A DNA stretch of 6,381 nt from an uncultured Polyangiaceae bacterium (GTDB lineage: Bacteria > Myxococcota_A > Polyangia > Polyangiales > Houyiibacteriaceae): positions 1-6,381 of the forward strand of contig CAMYMX010000218.1 in the NCBI GenBank assembly GCA_947259605.1, given 5' to 3'. The notes under the pieces were generated by a model, which was not told where the DNA came from, ran no database searches, and worked only from the letters and a program-made list of their open reading frames with translations. This document shows, one piece after another, positions 1 to 4,875 of the stretch. Within the stretch, counting starts at the first letter, position 1. The number at the start of each line of letters is the position of its first letter. The position numbers were made by a program, and so were the translations under genes.

Positions 1-353
1 GAAGAGCCAGGCTGGAGGGCAAAGCATTACGAAGACGCATAGGGTTTCCTCTCGAGGCGAAGCTATCGCAGAGTCACGAGCTCAGACGAGAAACCCGCCA
101 AGGTCCGGCGTGATTCCCCGAGGCTTTCTTGGTGGACGTTCGAGAGGGTGGTTTGGATCTAGCGAAGGCGGGCGCCTACGTTTCGCTCCTTCAGTCCTCT
201 TCCAGCCCCTCGGGGGACCGAATTGCGTAGTGCCGGTCGTGAAGATCGGGCATCGCTCAGAGGCGTGCGAAGAGTAACGCTTGATTTGCGCGACTATCCG
301 TGCGTTCGATCGCTACGGTTTCGCGATTTGCACGCGAGCGCGAAGGAGGATTC
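1..353. other. Non-coding or unassigned left flank
   Basis: I see no convincing gene here. One plus-strand frame is open from position 2 to about 274, but its translation is rich in Arg, Ser and Gly, has no recognisable motif and ends well before the next gene, so I do not call it. Both strands otherwise carry scattered stops. A TTGATT at 281-286 could be a -35 box for the oxidoreductase gene, but the hexamer 17 bp further on (TTCGAT) is a poor -10, so no promoter is called. No tRNA or repeat was recognised. Confidence 0.5.
343..349 (+). promoter_or_regulatory. Strong Shine-Dalgarno that fixes the oxidoreductase start
   Basis: AAGGAGG ends four bases before the ATG at 354. It is the best ribosome binding site in the window. 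It favours ATG 354 over the in-frame GTG at 300, which would add 18 Arg-rich residues not expected in this family. Confidence 0.8.
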
Positions 354-1454
354 ATGCCTGAACGTACCAATCGCCAATGGGTTTTGCGAGCTCGCCCCGA
401 AGGGATGGTCGATTCATCGTTGTTCGAGCTCCGTGAAACACCCGTGCCAGCACTTTCCGATGGCCAAGTCCTTGCGCAGACGATGTACCTCTCATTCGAC
501 CCGACACAACGCGCATGGATGGCGATGGAGACGTACATGCCCATCGTCGCGCTCGGGGAGCCCATGCGCGCCGGCGGCATCGCGCAGGTGATCGAATCGA
601 AACACCCGAAGTTCAAGCCAGGCGACATCGTCAACTACCTGTGCGGTTGGCAGGAATACTTCATCTTCAAACCGGATGGGAACAACCTCGTTCCTCCAAC
701 CAAGCTGCCGGGGCATCTCGACCCCGCCCTGTTGCTAGCGCTCTCGCTCACGGGCCTGACCGCCTATTTCGGACTCCTGGAAGTCGGTGAGCCAAAAGCC
801 GGCGAGACCGTTCTGGTGAGCGGCGCTGCGGGCGCCACCGGATCGATCGTCGGCCAGATCGCGAAGCTCAAAGGCTGCCAAGTCATCGGAATCGCTGGTG
901 GCCCAGACAAGTGCGCCTGGCTGACCGGCAAGGCAGGCTTCGACGCGGCGATCGACTACAAGAACGAGAATGTTGGCGACCGCATCGGCGTACTGTGTCC
1001 GAAAGGCGTCGATATCTACTTCGACAATGTCGGAGGGGAAATTCTCGACGAGGTGTTGCTGCACGTCGCCTTGCACGCGCGGATCGTCCTCTGCGGCGCG
1101 ATATCCGAATACAACACCGCGGACGAGGACCGGTACGGGATCAAGAACTACACCTCGCTCATCATCAATCGCGGCACGGCACGAGGCTTCATCATCATCG
1201 ACTATCTCGGCCGTGCCCTAGAAGGTCTGCTGAGCCTCAACAAATGGGTGGAAGACGGCAAAGTCATCCAAGAAATCGATATGCAGCACGGCTTCGATCA
1301 GATCCCCGCGACGCTCACGCGCCTGTTCACTGGCGCCAACCTCGGCAAACAGCTTCTGAAGGTCTCCGACCCGCCGCTGCCGATCCGTACAAGCCCGATC
1401 GAAAAGGCAGTCTTCAAGATCATGAGCGCCTACACGGGCTGGCGCAGGGGCTAG
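354..1454 (+). CDS. NADP-dependent oxidoreductase, zinc-independent MDR family
   Basis: This 366-residue cytoplasmic enzyme belongs to the medium-chain dehydrogenase/reductase group that includes leukotriene B4 12-hydroxydehydrogenase/prostaglandin reductase and bacterial CurA/YncB-type reductases. These use NADPH to reduce the double bond of alpha,beta-unsaturated ketones and aldehydes. Seen in the sequence: an N-terminal GroES-like part with the hallmark DPTQRAWM at residues 49-56, the nucleotide-binding loop SGAAGATGS at 156-164, AGGPDK at 181-186 where the conserved Lys contacts the NADP phosphate in relatives, YFDNVGG at 222-228, and the typical ending GKQLLKV at 331-337. No zinc-binding cysteine cluster is present. 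About 29 residues follow the usual family end, including a helix-prone stretch, and are unusual. The start is fixed by the AAGGAGG at 343-349. It appears monocistronic. The real substrate cannot be told from sequence. The family call is secure. Confidence 0.95.
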   Translation: MPERTNRQWVLRARPEGMVDSSLFELRETPVPALSDGQVLAQTMYLSFDPTQRAWMAMETYMPIVALGEPMRAGGIAQVIESKHPKFKPGDIVNYLCGWQEYFIFKPDGNNLVPPTKLPGHLDPALLLALSLTGLTAYFGLLEVGEPKAGETVLVSGAAGATGSIVGQIAKLKGCQVIGIAGGPDKCAWLTGKAGFDAAIDYKNENVGDRIGVLCPKGVDIYFDNVGGEILDEVLLHVALHARIVLCGAISEYNTADEDRYGIKNYTSLIINRGTARGFIIIDYLGRALEGLLSLNKWVEDGKVIQEIDMQHGFDQIPATLTRLFTGANLGKQLLKVSDPPLPIRTSPIEKAVFKIMSAYTGWRRG

Positions 1455-1504
1455 AGACCGAATCGTCAGTCCGCGGAGCTGCAGCAATCCAGACGCAGTA
1501 CGCA

Positions 1505-1519
1505 GGCCCTGAAAGGGCC
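1505..1519 (+). terminator. Hairpin 50 bp after the oxidoreductase stop, possible terminator
   Basis: GGCCCT (1505-1510) and AGGGCC (1514-1519) form a perfect six-base-pair GC-rich stem around a GAA loop. No T-run follows, so it is not a classical intrinsic terminator. Its place just after the last codon of the oxidoreductase makes a transcript-end or RNA-stabilising role plausible. Confidence 0.35.
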
Positions 1520-1580
1520 GAGTACACCCAGGGTTCGTGTTCCGTGCTATCGGCGTTCAGGATGCAACGCGACAGCCGCT

Positions 1581-1594
1581 ATTGCCGACGCAAT
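1581..1594 (-). terminator. Small hairpin just beyond the tRNA-Leu-like 3' end
   Basis: ATTGC (1581-1585) and GCAAT (1590-1594) pair around a four-base loop. On the minus strand the hairpin begins four bases after the CCA-like end at 1598. This is where a tRNA trailer or terminator would be, but the stem is short and no T-tract follows. Confidence 0.25.
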
Positions 1595-1597
1595 CGA

Positions 1598-1691
1598 TGG
1601 TGCCGGGGGCGGGACTCGAACCTGATGAGCCCGCGATCGGTCCACCTCTCTCACTCGTAGTGATCTAAACCAATTACCAACAATCGCCGGC
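1598..1691 (-). pseudogene. Degenerate tRNA-Leu-like sequence with intact tRNA 3' end
   Basis: Read on the minus strand, the sequence ends in GGTTCGAGTCCC, a run of C's, CCGGCA and CCA (TGG at 1598-1600). This is the T-loop, acceptor strand, discriminator A and CCA of a bacterial tRNA-Leu. The rest can be laid onto a class II cloverleaf of 91 nt: acceptor GCCGGCG pairs at six of seven positions, the D-stem pairs at three of four, and the anticodon loop GTGAGAG would put GAG (Leu) at 34-36. The anticodon stem holds only about three of five pairs, the variable arm has a three-pair stem, and the T-stem only three of five. That is too poor for a working tRNA. It is either a decayed tRNA-Leu or a tRNA 3' end (about 25 nt, from the T-loop onward) joined to other DNA by site-specific integration. 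The last 25 nt are clearly tRNA-like; the rest of the fold is weak. Confidence 0.5.
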
Positions 1692-1695
1692 ACTT

Positions 1696-1771
1696 GCCCG
1701 CATCGCCGTGTTCACGGGTCGTCACTTCATATCATCTGATTTCACTTCGCTAGGTCAACGTCAGGTCAACG
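1696..1771. repeat. 76-bp direct repeat, copy 1
   Basis: This copy aligns without gaps to 4031-4106, in the same orientation, matching at 68 of 76 positions. Six of the eight differences fall in one 12-base patch (1742-1753), leaving two highly conserved blocks. The left block contains the inverted repeat CCGTG-TT-CACGG (1706-1717). The right block ends in two direct GTCAACG heptamers four bases apart (1754-1760 and 1765-1771). Each copy lies about 70 bp on the 5' side of tRNA-derived sequence on the minus strand. Paired short direct repeats beside tRNA 3'-end sequence resemble arm-type binding sites of tyrosine recombinases, but no recombinase gene is visible. Alternatively the repeat is a shared promoter region: on the minus strand the heptamers read CGTTGAC, which contains TTGAC, like a -35 box. 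Confidence 0.85.
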
Positions 1772-1825
1772 ACGTGGGAGCATGGGTTCCAATCCGCGTA
1801 ACTGTCGGATAGGTTCGTTGGGTCG

Positions 1826-2143
1826 ATGGGCCTCCTGTTCTGGATCATTTTTGCTCTTACGCTCGTGTTGGGAACCGGGATGTTTCTGCTGCTCCCTGGG
1901 GAACGGCGGCTCGCGCACCGTGCCGAGGCGTTGGGCATGTGGCCCGACCGCAAGGACGTTCCCCGACGGTCATGGCGCATCTGGCCCGGATGGAGCTTCG
2001 CTCTGTGGATGGATCTATTCCGACGGAGCGATCAACGAGACCCTGAGTACCTTCGGTATCAGGCGCGTGTACGTCTTGGAGCCGTCCTCGTTTTCGTTGG
2101 GTTCGCCGGCGCCGCCCTCATGGCGATGCTGTCGGAAAGCTAG
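1826..2143 (+). CDS. Small membrane protein with two transmembrane segments, unknown function
   Basis: I do not recognise the family. The 105-residue product has a hydrophobic N-terminal helix (about residues 3-23), a charged middle with many Arg and Trp residues (about 25-80), and a second hydrophobic helix near the C-terminus (about 84-100). This suggests a hairpin in the inner membrane with a soluble loop of about 60 residues. The ATG at 1826 is preceded by GGATAGG 12 bases upstream, a weak and rather distant ribosome binding site. The next gene starts eight bases after this stop on the same strand, so the two are probably co-transcribed. It is the first gene after the first repeat copy, which may contain or lie near its promoter. 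The membrane topology supports a real gene, but no function can be given. Confidence 0.65.
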   Translation: MGLLFWIIFALTLVLGTGMFLLLPGERRLAHRAEALGMWPDRKDVPRRSWRIWPGWSFALWMDLFRRSDQRDPEYLRYQARVRLGAVLVFVGFAGAALMAMLSES

Positions 2144-2151
2144 GTCACGCG

Positions 2152-2511
2152 ATGGCTCAAACGCGAAAATGGGCTTTGGGGGCGCTGGCTGCCGCAGCGG
2201 TCCTGCTCTTGGTCGCCCTGGCGGTCGAGAAGGCGATCTGGCACGGCCCCTACGACGAAATTCGGGACGCCCTATGGCAGATCGAGCTGGACAGTTCGAT
2301 GGAAAAGGTCTCTGTTGCGGTCCCGTTCGATCCAATCCGCATCGAAGAACACTCGGATACCCGATCCGGGAGACCTGAGGTGGTTTGGTACTACGATCAT
2401 CATCCCGTCGCAGCGGTGATTCCGAGCGTCGTCTTCGACAAGGCGTCAAATCGTGTCATCGCCGTTTACGTCGACGATGTGAGAAGCCGGACAGCCCCCT
2501 TCGAGCGCTAG
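2152..2511 (+). CDS. Hypothetical exported or membrane-anchored protein
   Basis: The 119-residue product starts with a short basic segment (MAQTRKW) followed by a long Ala/Leu/Val stretch (about residues 8-26). This is a membrane anchor or an uncleaved signal; I see no lipobox cysteine and no clear signal peptidase site. The remaining roughly 90 residues should lie in the periplasm. Their order of a helical start, a short 'SSMEKVSVAVPF' segment, 'VVWYYDHH' and 'VVFDKASNRVIAVYVDD' vaguely recalls small SmpA/BamE-like modules (helix, then W-x-Y strand, then F-D...V-I-x-V strand). I rate that as a hint only. It follows the two-helix membrane protein by eight bases, so the pair may form one membrane-associated unit. 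It ends 40 bp before a convergent minus-strand gene. Confidence 0.7.
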   Translation: MAQTRKWALGALAAAAVLLLVALAVEKAIWHGPYDEIRDALWQIELDSSMEKVSVAVPFDPIRIEEHSDTRSGRPEVVWYYDHHPVAAVIPSVVFDKASNRVIAVYVDDVRSRTAPFER

Positions 2512-2551
2512 CGTCTCCTACAAGGCGGATGCGAGGCTCGGGCGGACTCCT

Positions 2552-2719
2552 TCACTGGGTGCCCACTCCGAAGTCGCACCGGCGTGTCTCGTAGTCCCAT
2601 CGTCCACCGCGATCGAGGCACCGATCTACCGGATCGAACATCCACCACAGACAGACCCCACACGCGACTATCAGGTCCGCGGCAGCGGCCCAGAGAACAA
2701 CTTTCCGTCCAGCATTCAT
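2552..2719 (-). CDS. 55-residue membrane protein with CLDxGGRWDYE motif
   Basis: The product has a single hydrophobic segment (about residues 7-29, from KVVLWAAAADLIVACG to LWWMF) followed by a short tail containing CLDRGGRWDYETRRC. I recall this 'CxDxGGRWxxxxxxC' pattern from many tiny uncharacterised proteins of Gram-negative bacteria, where the two Cys could form a disulfide outside the cytoplasm. The start chosen is ATG 2717-2719, just ahead of the membrane segment. The same frame runs open upstream to 2962, but that part overlaps the neighbouring gene and reads as a shadow of it. No clear ribosome binding site is seen. The gene lies 62 bp downstream of the frame-broken gene on the same strand and may be its operon partner. 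It was found from its motif and is shorter than most gene callers accept. Confidence 0.65.
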   Translation of the reverse strand: MNAGRKVVLWAAAADLIVACGVCLWWMFDPVDRCLDRGGRWDYETRRCDFGVGTQ

Positions 2720-2781
2720 TGGGTAGAGCGGTAGGATGGTCCTTCGTATGGTCGTGTGCGGGAGGTCGCCGGCCCGAGGCG

Positions 2782-3775
2782 CTAGCTCGCCTCCTTCACG
2801 ACAACCAGCAGCGCGGCGCGCCTGTCCGCAACATCCTTGGTCGCCTTCACCATGTGCCGAAGGCCTACGCAATGGAAGGCAGCGACGGCCCTCGCGGCTC
2901 GTTTTCCAATGCGGTTGTACTCGTAGATGGGGAGGCGCTCGGAGTCGGTCAGCGACGCACACAGGTCCTCCGCATGTTCGGGATCGAAGAAACTGTTGAG
3001 CAGATCAAGTGTTGACTTGAAGTCGATCTGAAAGCCGTCGAGCTCAGAGACCAGCGATGCGAGCTTGCGGTACACCAGCACGTAGTCGACGGTCGTCACG
3101 TTGTCCGGCGAAAGGGCAGGTGTGTCTCCGACCGCAACTCTCAGCAGCTCTAACCCGTGTGCATCGCTCCTTTGCGACAACATTTCGGCAGCCCGCAGCA
3201 TGAGGTCCAAGTCTCTCTTCGCCCCGTTTGCGCAGACCATGTAGGCAATCGCAGAACGCGCCGAGTTGGCGCACTCTATCCACATCGGGAAGAGCCTTGA
3301 GAGAAGTTGCGCCGCCGCGTCGGGATCCTGCTCGAGCGTACTGTTGAGCGAAAGTCCCACCCACCACCGCCACTGCTGCAACCGAATGAGATCCAGGGGG
3401 GTCCCGTCGAAGGTTTCGGGCGGAACGAGGTGCGGACGATCGAGCACCGCAGGCACGGTCGCAAGAAGTGCACGCACTTCAGGACGAGCCAACTCGGCCC
3501 CGACAGCAACTTGATCTTCTTTCGCAATTTGAACGGAATCATCCCACAGCGCTGGGTCAATCGTGAATTCCGGCATCTCGTCCAACGGACCGATCACGTA
3601 CCAAGCGTTCTCCACGCCCAGCGGCAAGGGCACCACGTCCGCTTCGGTCCATTTGGGCGGCGGAAGCTCCGCCCCCCCCGAGAATCCGATGGAGCAGGAC
3701 CCACGCGGGGGGAACCAGTAGCAACGACACGAAGACTGCTACCAACACGCGCTTAGTCTTGCATTGCCTCGCCAT
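2782..3775 (-). pseudogene. Membrane-anchored protein of unknown function, frame broken at a G8 run
   Basis: Two minus-strand frames together make one plausible protein. The N-terminal part begins at ATG 3773-3775 (MARQCKTKR, then a hydrophobic anchor about residues 10-28). It runs in frame to the run of eight C's at 3672-3679 (eight G's on the coding strand). The C-terminal part lies in another frame, reading ELPPPKWTEADVVPLPLG just past the run and continuing to the stop at 2782. That frame has no start codon between its upstream stop near 3738 and the GTG at 3636. With seven G's instead of eight the whole region reads as 331 codons (330 residues) with no stop, and HRILGG joins directly to AELPPPKW. 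The soluble part is mostly helical and unlike any family I can name; notable segments are NSARSAIAYM and EYNRIGKRAARAVAAFHC. The break may be a sequencing error, a real mutation, phase variation or ribosomal slippage. If the frame is truly broken, a protein from GTG 3636 (284 residues, no anchor) remains possible. Confidence 0.75.
3672..3679 (-). other. Eight-base homopolymer at the frame break
   Basis: Eight C's on the plus strand (eight G's on the coding strand) sit exactly where the membrane-anchor frame and the main-domain frame would join. Loss of one base restores a single frame of 993 nt. Runs of this length are prone to both sequencing error and polymerase slippage. Confidence 0.8.
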
Positions 3776-3881
3776 TGGGGGACCAGGGGTGACTATACGC
3801 GTGCATGGTCGATGGGCACAGATGATGAGCGCCACCGGCGAGTGCGGTCGTCGAGTGAGGGTACGGCTGCGGGAACAAGCG

Positions 3882-3902
3882 GAAGTCGCACCTCGCGACT
3901 TC
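3882..3902 (-). terminator. Terminator-like hairpin downstream of the tRNA-Pro 3' half
   Basis: GAAGTCGC (3882-3889) and GCGACTTC (3895-3902) form a perfect eight-base-pair stem around a five-base loop. On the minus strand it starts nine bases after the CCA end of the tRNA-Pro remnant at 3912, the usual place for a tRNA terminator. Only a weak T-containing stretch follows (CGCTTGTT). It suggests that DNA on this side is the original downstream flank of a tRNA-Pro gene. Confidence 0.55.
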
Positions 3903-3911
3903 TCAAATGAT

Positions 3912-3960
3912 TGGTCGCCACGACTGGACTCGAGCCAGCGACCTCTTGCTCCCAAAGCAT
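3912..3960 (-). pseudogene. 3' half of a tRNA-Pro (UGG), 5' half missing
   Basis: On the minus strand this reads as the 3' half of a tRNA. It has an anticodon loop TTTGGGA with anticodon TGG (Pro), a five-base variable loop AGGTC, a T-arm GCTGG-CTCGAGT-CCAGT (five pairs counting one G-T), acceptor strand CGTGGCG, discriminator A and genomic CCA (TGG at 3912-3914). The anticodon stem pairs only at its three loop-proximal positions. Nothing further upstream on that strand (3961-4030) looks like a tRNA-Pro D-arm or matches the needed acceptor CGCCACG. Tyrosine recombinases that target tRNA genes are known to cross over in the anticodon loop or the T-loop and leave a 3' fragment at the far end of the element, which is what this looks like. 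It cannot be a working tRNA. Confidence 0.75.
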
Positions 3961-4030
3961 TGAAGCCGATCGCACTCGACACAACCCAAACGCACAAGAC
4001 TCAACAGAACCTCAAATATGATCCGGACTC

Positions 4031-4106
4031 GCCCGCATCGCCGTGTTCACGGTTCGTCACTTCATATCGTCTGATTGCGCATCGCCGCGTCAACGTCAGG
4101 TCAACG
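4031..4106. repeat. 76-bp direct repeat, copy 2
   Basis: This is the second copy of the repeat at 1696-1771, same orientation, no gaps, 68 of 76 identical. The inverted repeat CCGTG-TT-CACGG (4041-4052) and both GTCAACG heptamers (4089-4095 and 4100-4106) are kept exactly. The patch between 4077 and 4088 has diverged. It begins 70 bp beyond the tRNA-Pro remnant. The stop codon of the cysteine-rich frame (TGA, 4101-4103 on the minus strand) lies inside the last heptamer. Confidence 0.85.
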
Positions 4107-4343
4107 AAAGGCTCTTGGGTTGCAGCCAGGCGTCGTTTTGACGCACTGATTCTGCCCGAATTCGACAGAGACGCAGTTGTATTCGGCAGGGCAGTCCGCG
4201 ACCGTAGCGCAGGCTTCACCTGGCCCGGGCCAGCAGCCCATGATCGGAGCGCCGCCCACCGTTTCCGTGCAACCGCTCGGGGCGCAGATGCAGCTCGGAG
4301 CGATTCCGCTACGTCTGACGAGATTCGCGCGACGGGACCGGGC
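4101..4343 (-). pseudogene. Start-less cysteine-rich protein fragment
   Basis: The frame is open for 80 codons between the stop of the AgmX/PglI-domain gene and a TGA at 4101-4103. From about 4295 onward its translation is clearly protein-like. It has nine cysteines within 57 residues, with segments SCICAPSGC, GCWPGPGEACATVADCP and EYNCVSVEFGQNQC. The 'GxACxxxxDCPxxYxCV' style is familiar from cysteine-rich extracellular repeats of myxobacterial surface proteins and lipoproteins. No ATG precedes the cysteine region; the first ATG is inside it, and there is no signal peptide. It therefore looks like the 3' end of a larger secreted protein gene whose 5' part was lost. A short peptide initiated inside it, or read-through from the upstream gene in the same frame, is less likely. 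The exact family is not known to me. Confidence 0.55.
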
Positions 4344-4748
4344 CTACGGCTGCCAGCGTCCGCTCTGCGGCGCGAACACGAATGGGAACGTGAAGCTGAG
4401 GCTCTTTCCCGTCCGGCGGCTTGGGAATCGGATCGCACTGACCACCCGTGCAACGCAGCGCTCGACCCGATCGTTGCCGGTCGTGTTCTCGACGACCCGG
4501 AGGCCCCGGACGTAGCCCTTGCGGACCACGGCGAAGCGAACGGAAACCTTGCCGGTGAGCTCTGGCTCGAAGCGAAGCGCGGACTCGTAGCAGCGATTGA
4601 TTTTCGGAAGGTCTCTGTGGATCTTCTGGCGCACGACGAAGGCATCGATCCGGCCCGAGGACCCCGCGTGCCCCGGGCTCGGCACGCCTGCGACGAGGAG
4701 CGTTGCGAGCAGCGCCAAAACAATCGATTTCGAGCTCGCTGCAGACAT
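4344..4748 (-). CDS. Secreted protein with AgmX/PglI-type C-terminal domain
   Basis: The 134-residue product has a good Sec signal peptide (MSAASSKS, hydrophobic core 8-21, likely cleavage after GHA at 28) and then one domain. The domain carries the signature of the AgmX/PglI C-terminal domain, a TonB-C-like fold common in myxobacteria: I-x-x-CYE (CYE at 53-55), P-E-L-x-GKV at 62-68, a 'F-x-V-x-x-x-G-x-V' strand near 72-80, a second Cys at 98, and FP (108-109) before FTFPFVF (119-125). The two cysteines probably form a disulfide. In related proteins the domain ends longer, multi-domain proteins linked to envelope and gliding functions; here it stands alone. ATG 4748 was chosen because the signal peptide then starts at the N-terminus. 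ATG 4856 in the same frame would add 36 residues and a second hydrophobic stretch, and is preceded by a G-rich site, so it cannot be excluded. The gene is divergent from the esterase. The role is unknown; the domain call is fairly secure. Confidence 0.8.
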   Translation of the reverse strand: MSAASSKSIVLALLATLLVAGVPSPGHAGSSGRIDAFVVRQKIHRDLPKINRCYESALRFEPELTGKVSVRFAVVRKGYVRGLRVVENTTGNDRVERCVARVVSAIRFPSRRTGKSLSFTFPFVFAPQSGRWQP

Positions 4749-4875
4749 CGTCGAGAAGTACGCCGCGGGCCCACAAACCGCAAAGAATCCGACAATTCGC
4801 GCCAGTGCACGCCGAATCCAGCGGCCTTTTTCAAGACCGTGATACAAGTTGCTCATGCCCCCCAGGCCGTCGGCT
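4749..4875. promoter_or_regulatory. Divergent intergenic region
   Basis: These 127 bp separate the minus-strand AgmX/PglI-domain gene from the plus-strand esterase gene, so any promoters for both should lie here if the chosen starts are right. A TG-A-TACAAG sequence (4840-4848) could be an extended -10 for the esterase, but no -35-like hexamer sits at the expected distance. No operator palindrome was recognised. Confidence 0.3.

Noticed and set aside
2..274. Open plus-strand frame at the left edge, possible 3' end of a gene
   Set aside because: Composition is not protein-like, no motif, and no support from context.
1696..1771. Integron attC site
   Set aside because: The repeat lacks the GTTRRRY/RYYYAAC core pair and the long imperfect inverted arms expected of attC.
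1750..1980. Minus-strand frame ending VVDLTLT
   Set aside because: The ending is the translated 76-bp repeat (also seen over copy 2), and the rest is antisense to the two-helix membrane protein.
3793..3984. Minus-strand frame reading QEVAGSSPVVAT
   Set aside because: This string is what tRNA sequence gives when translated; it lies over the tRNA-Pro remnant and is not a gene.
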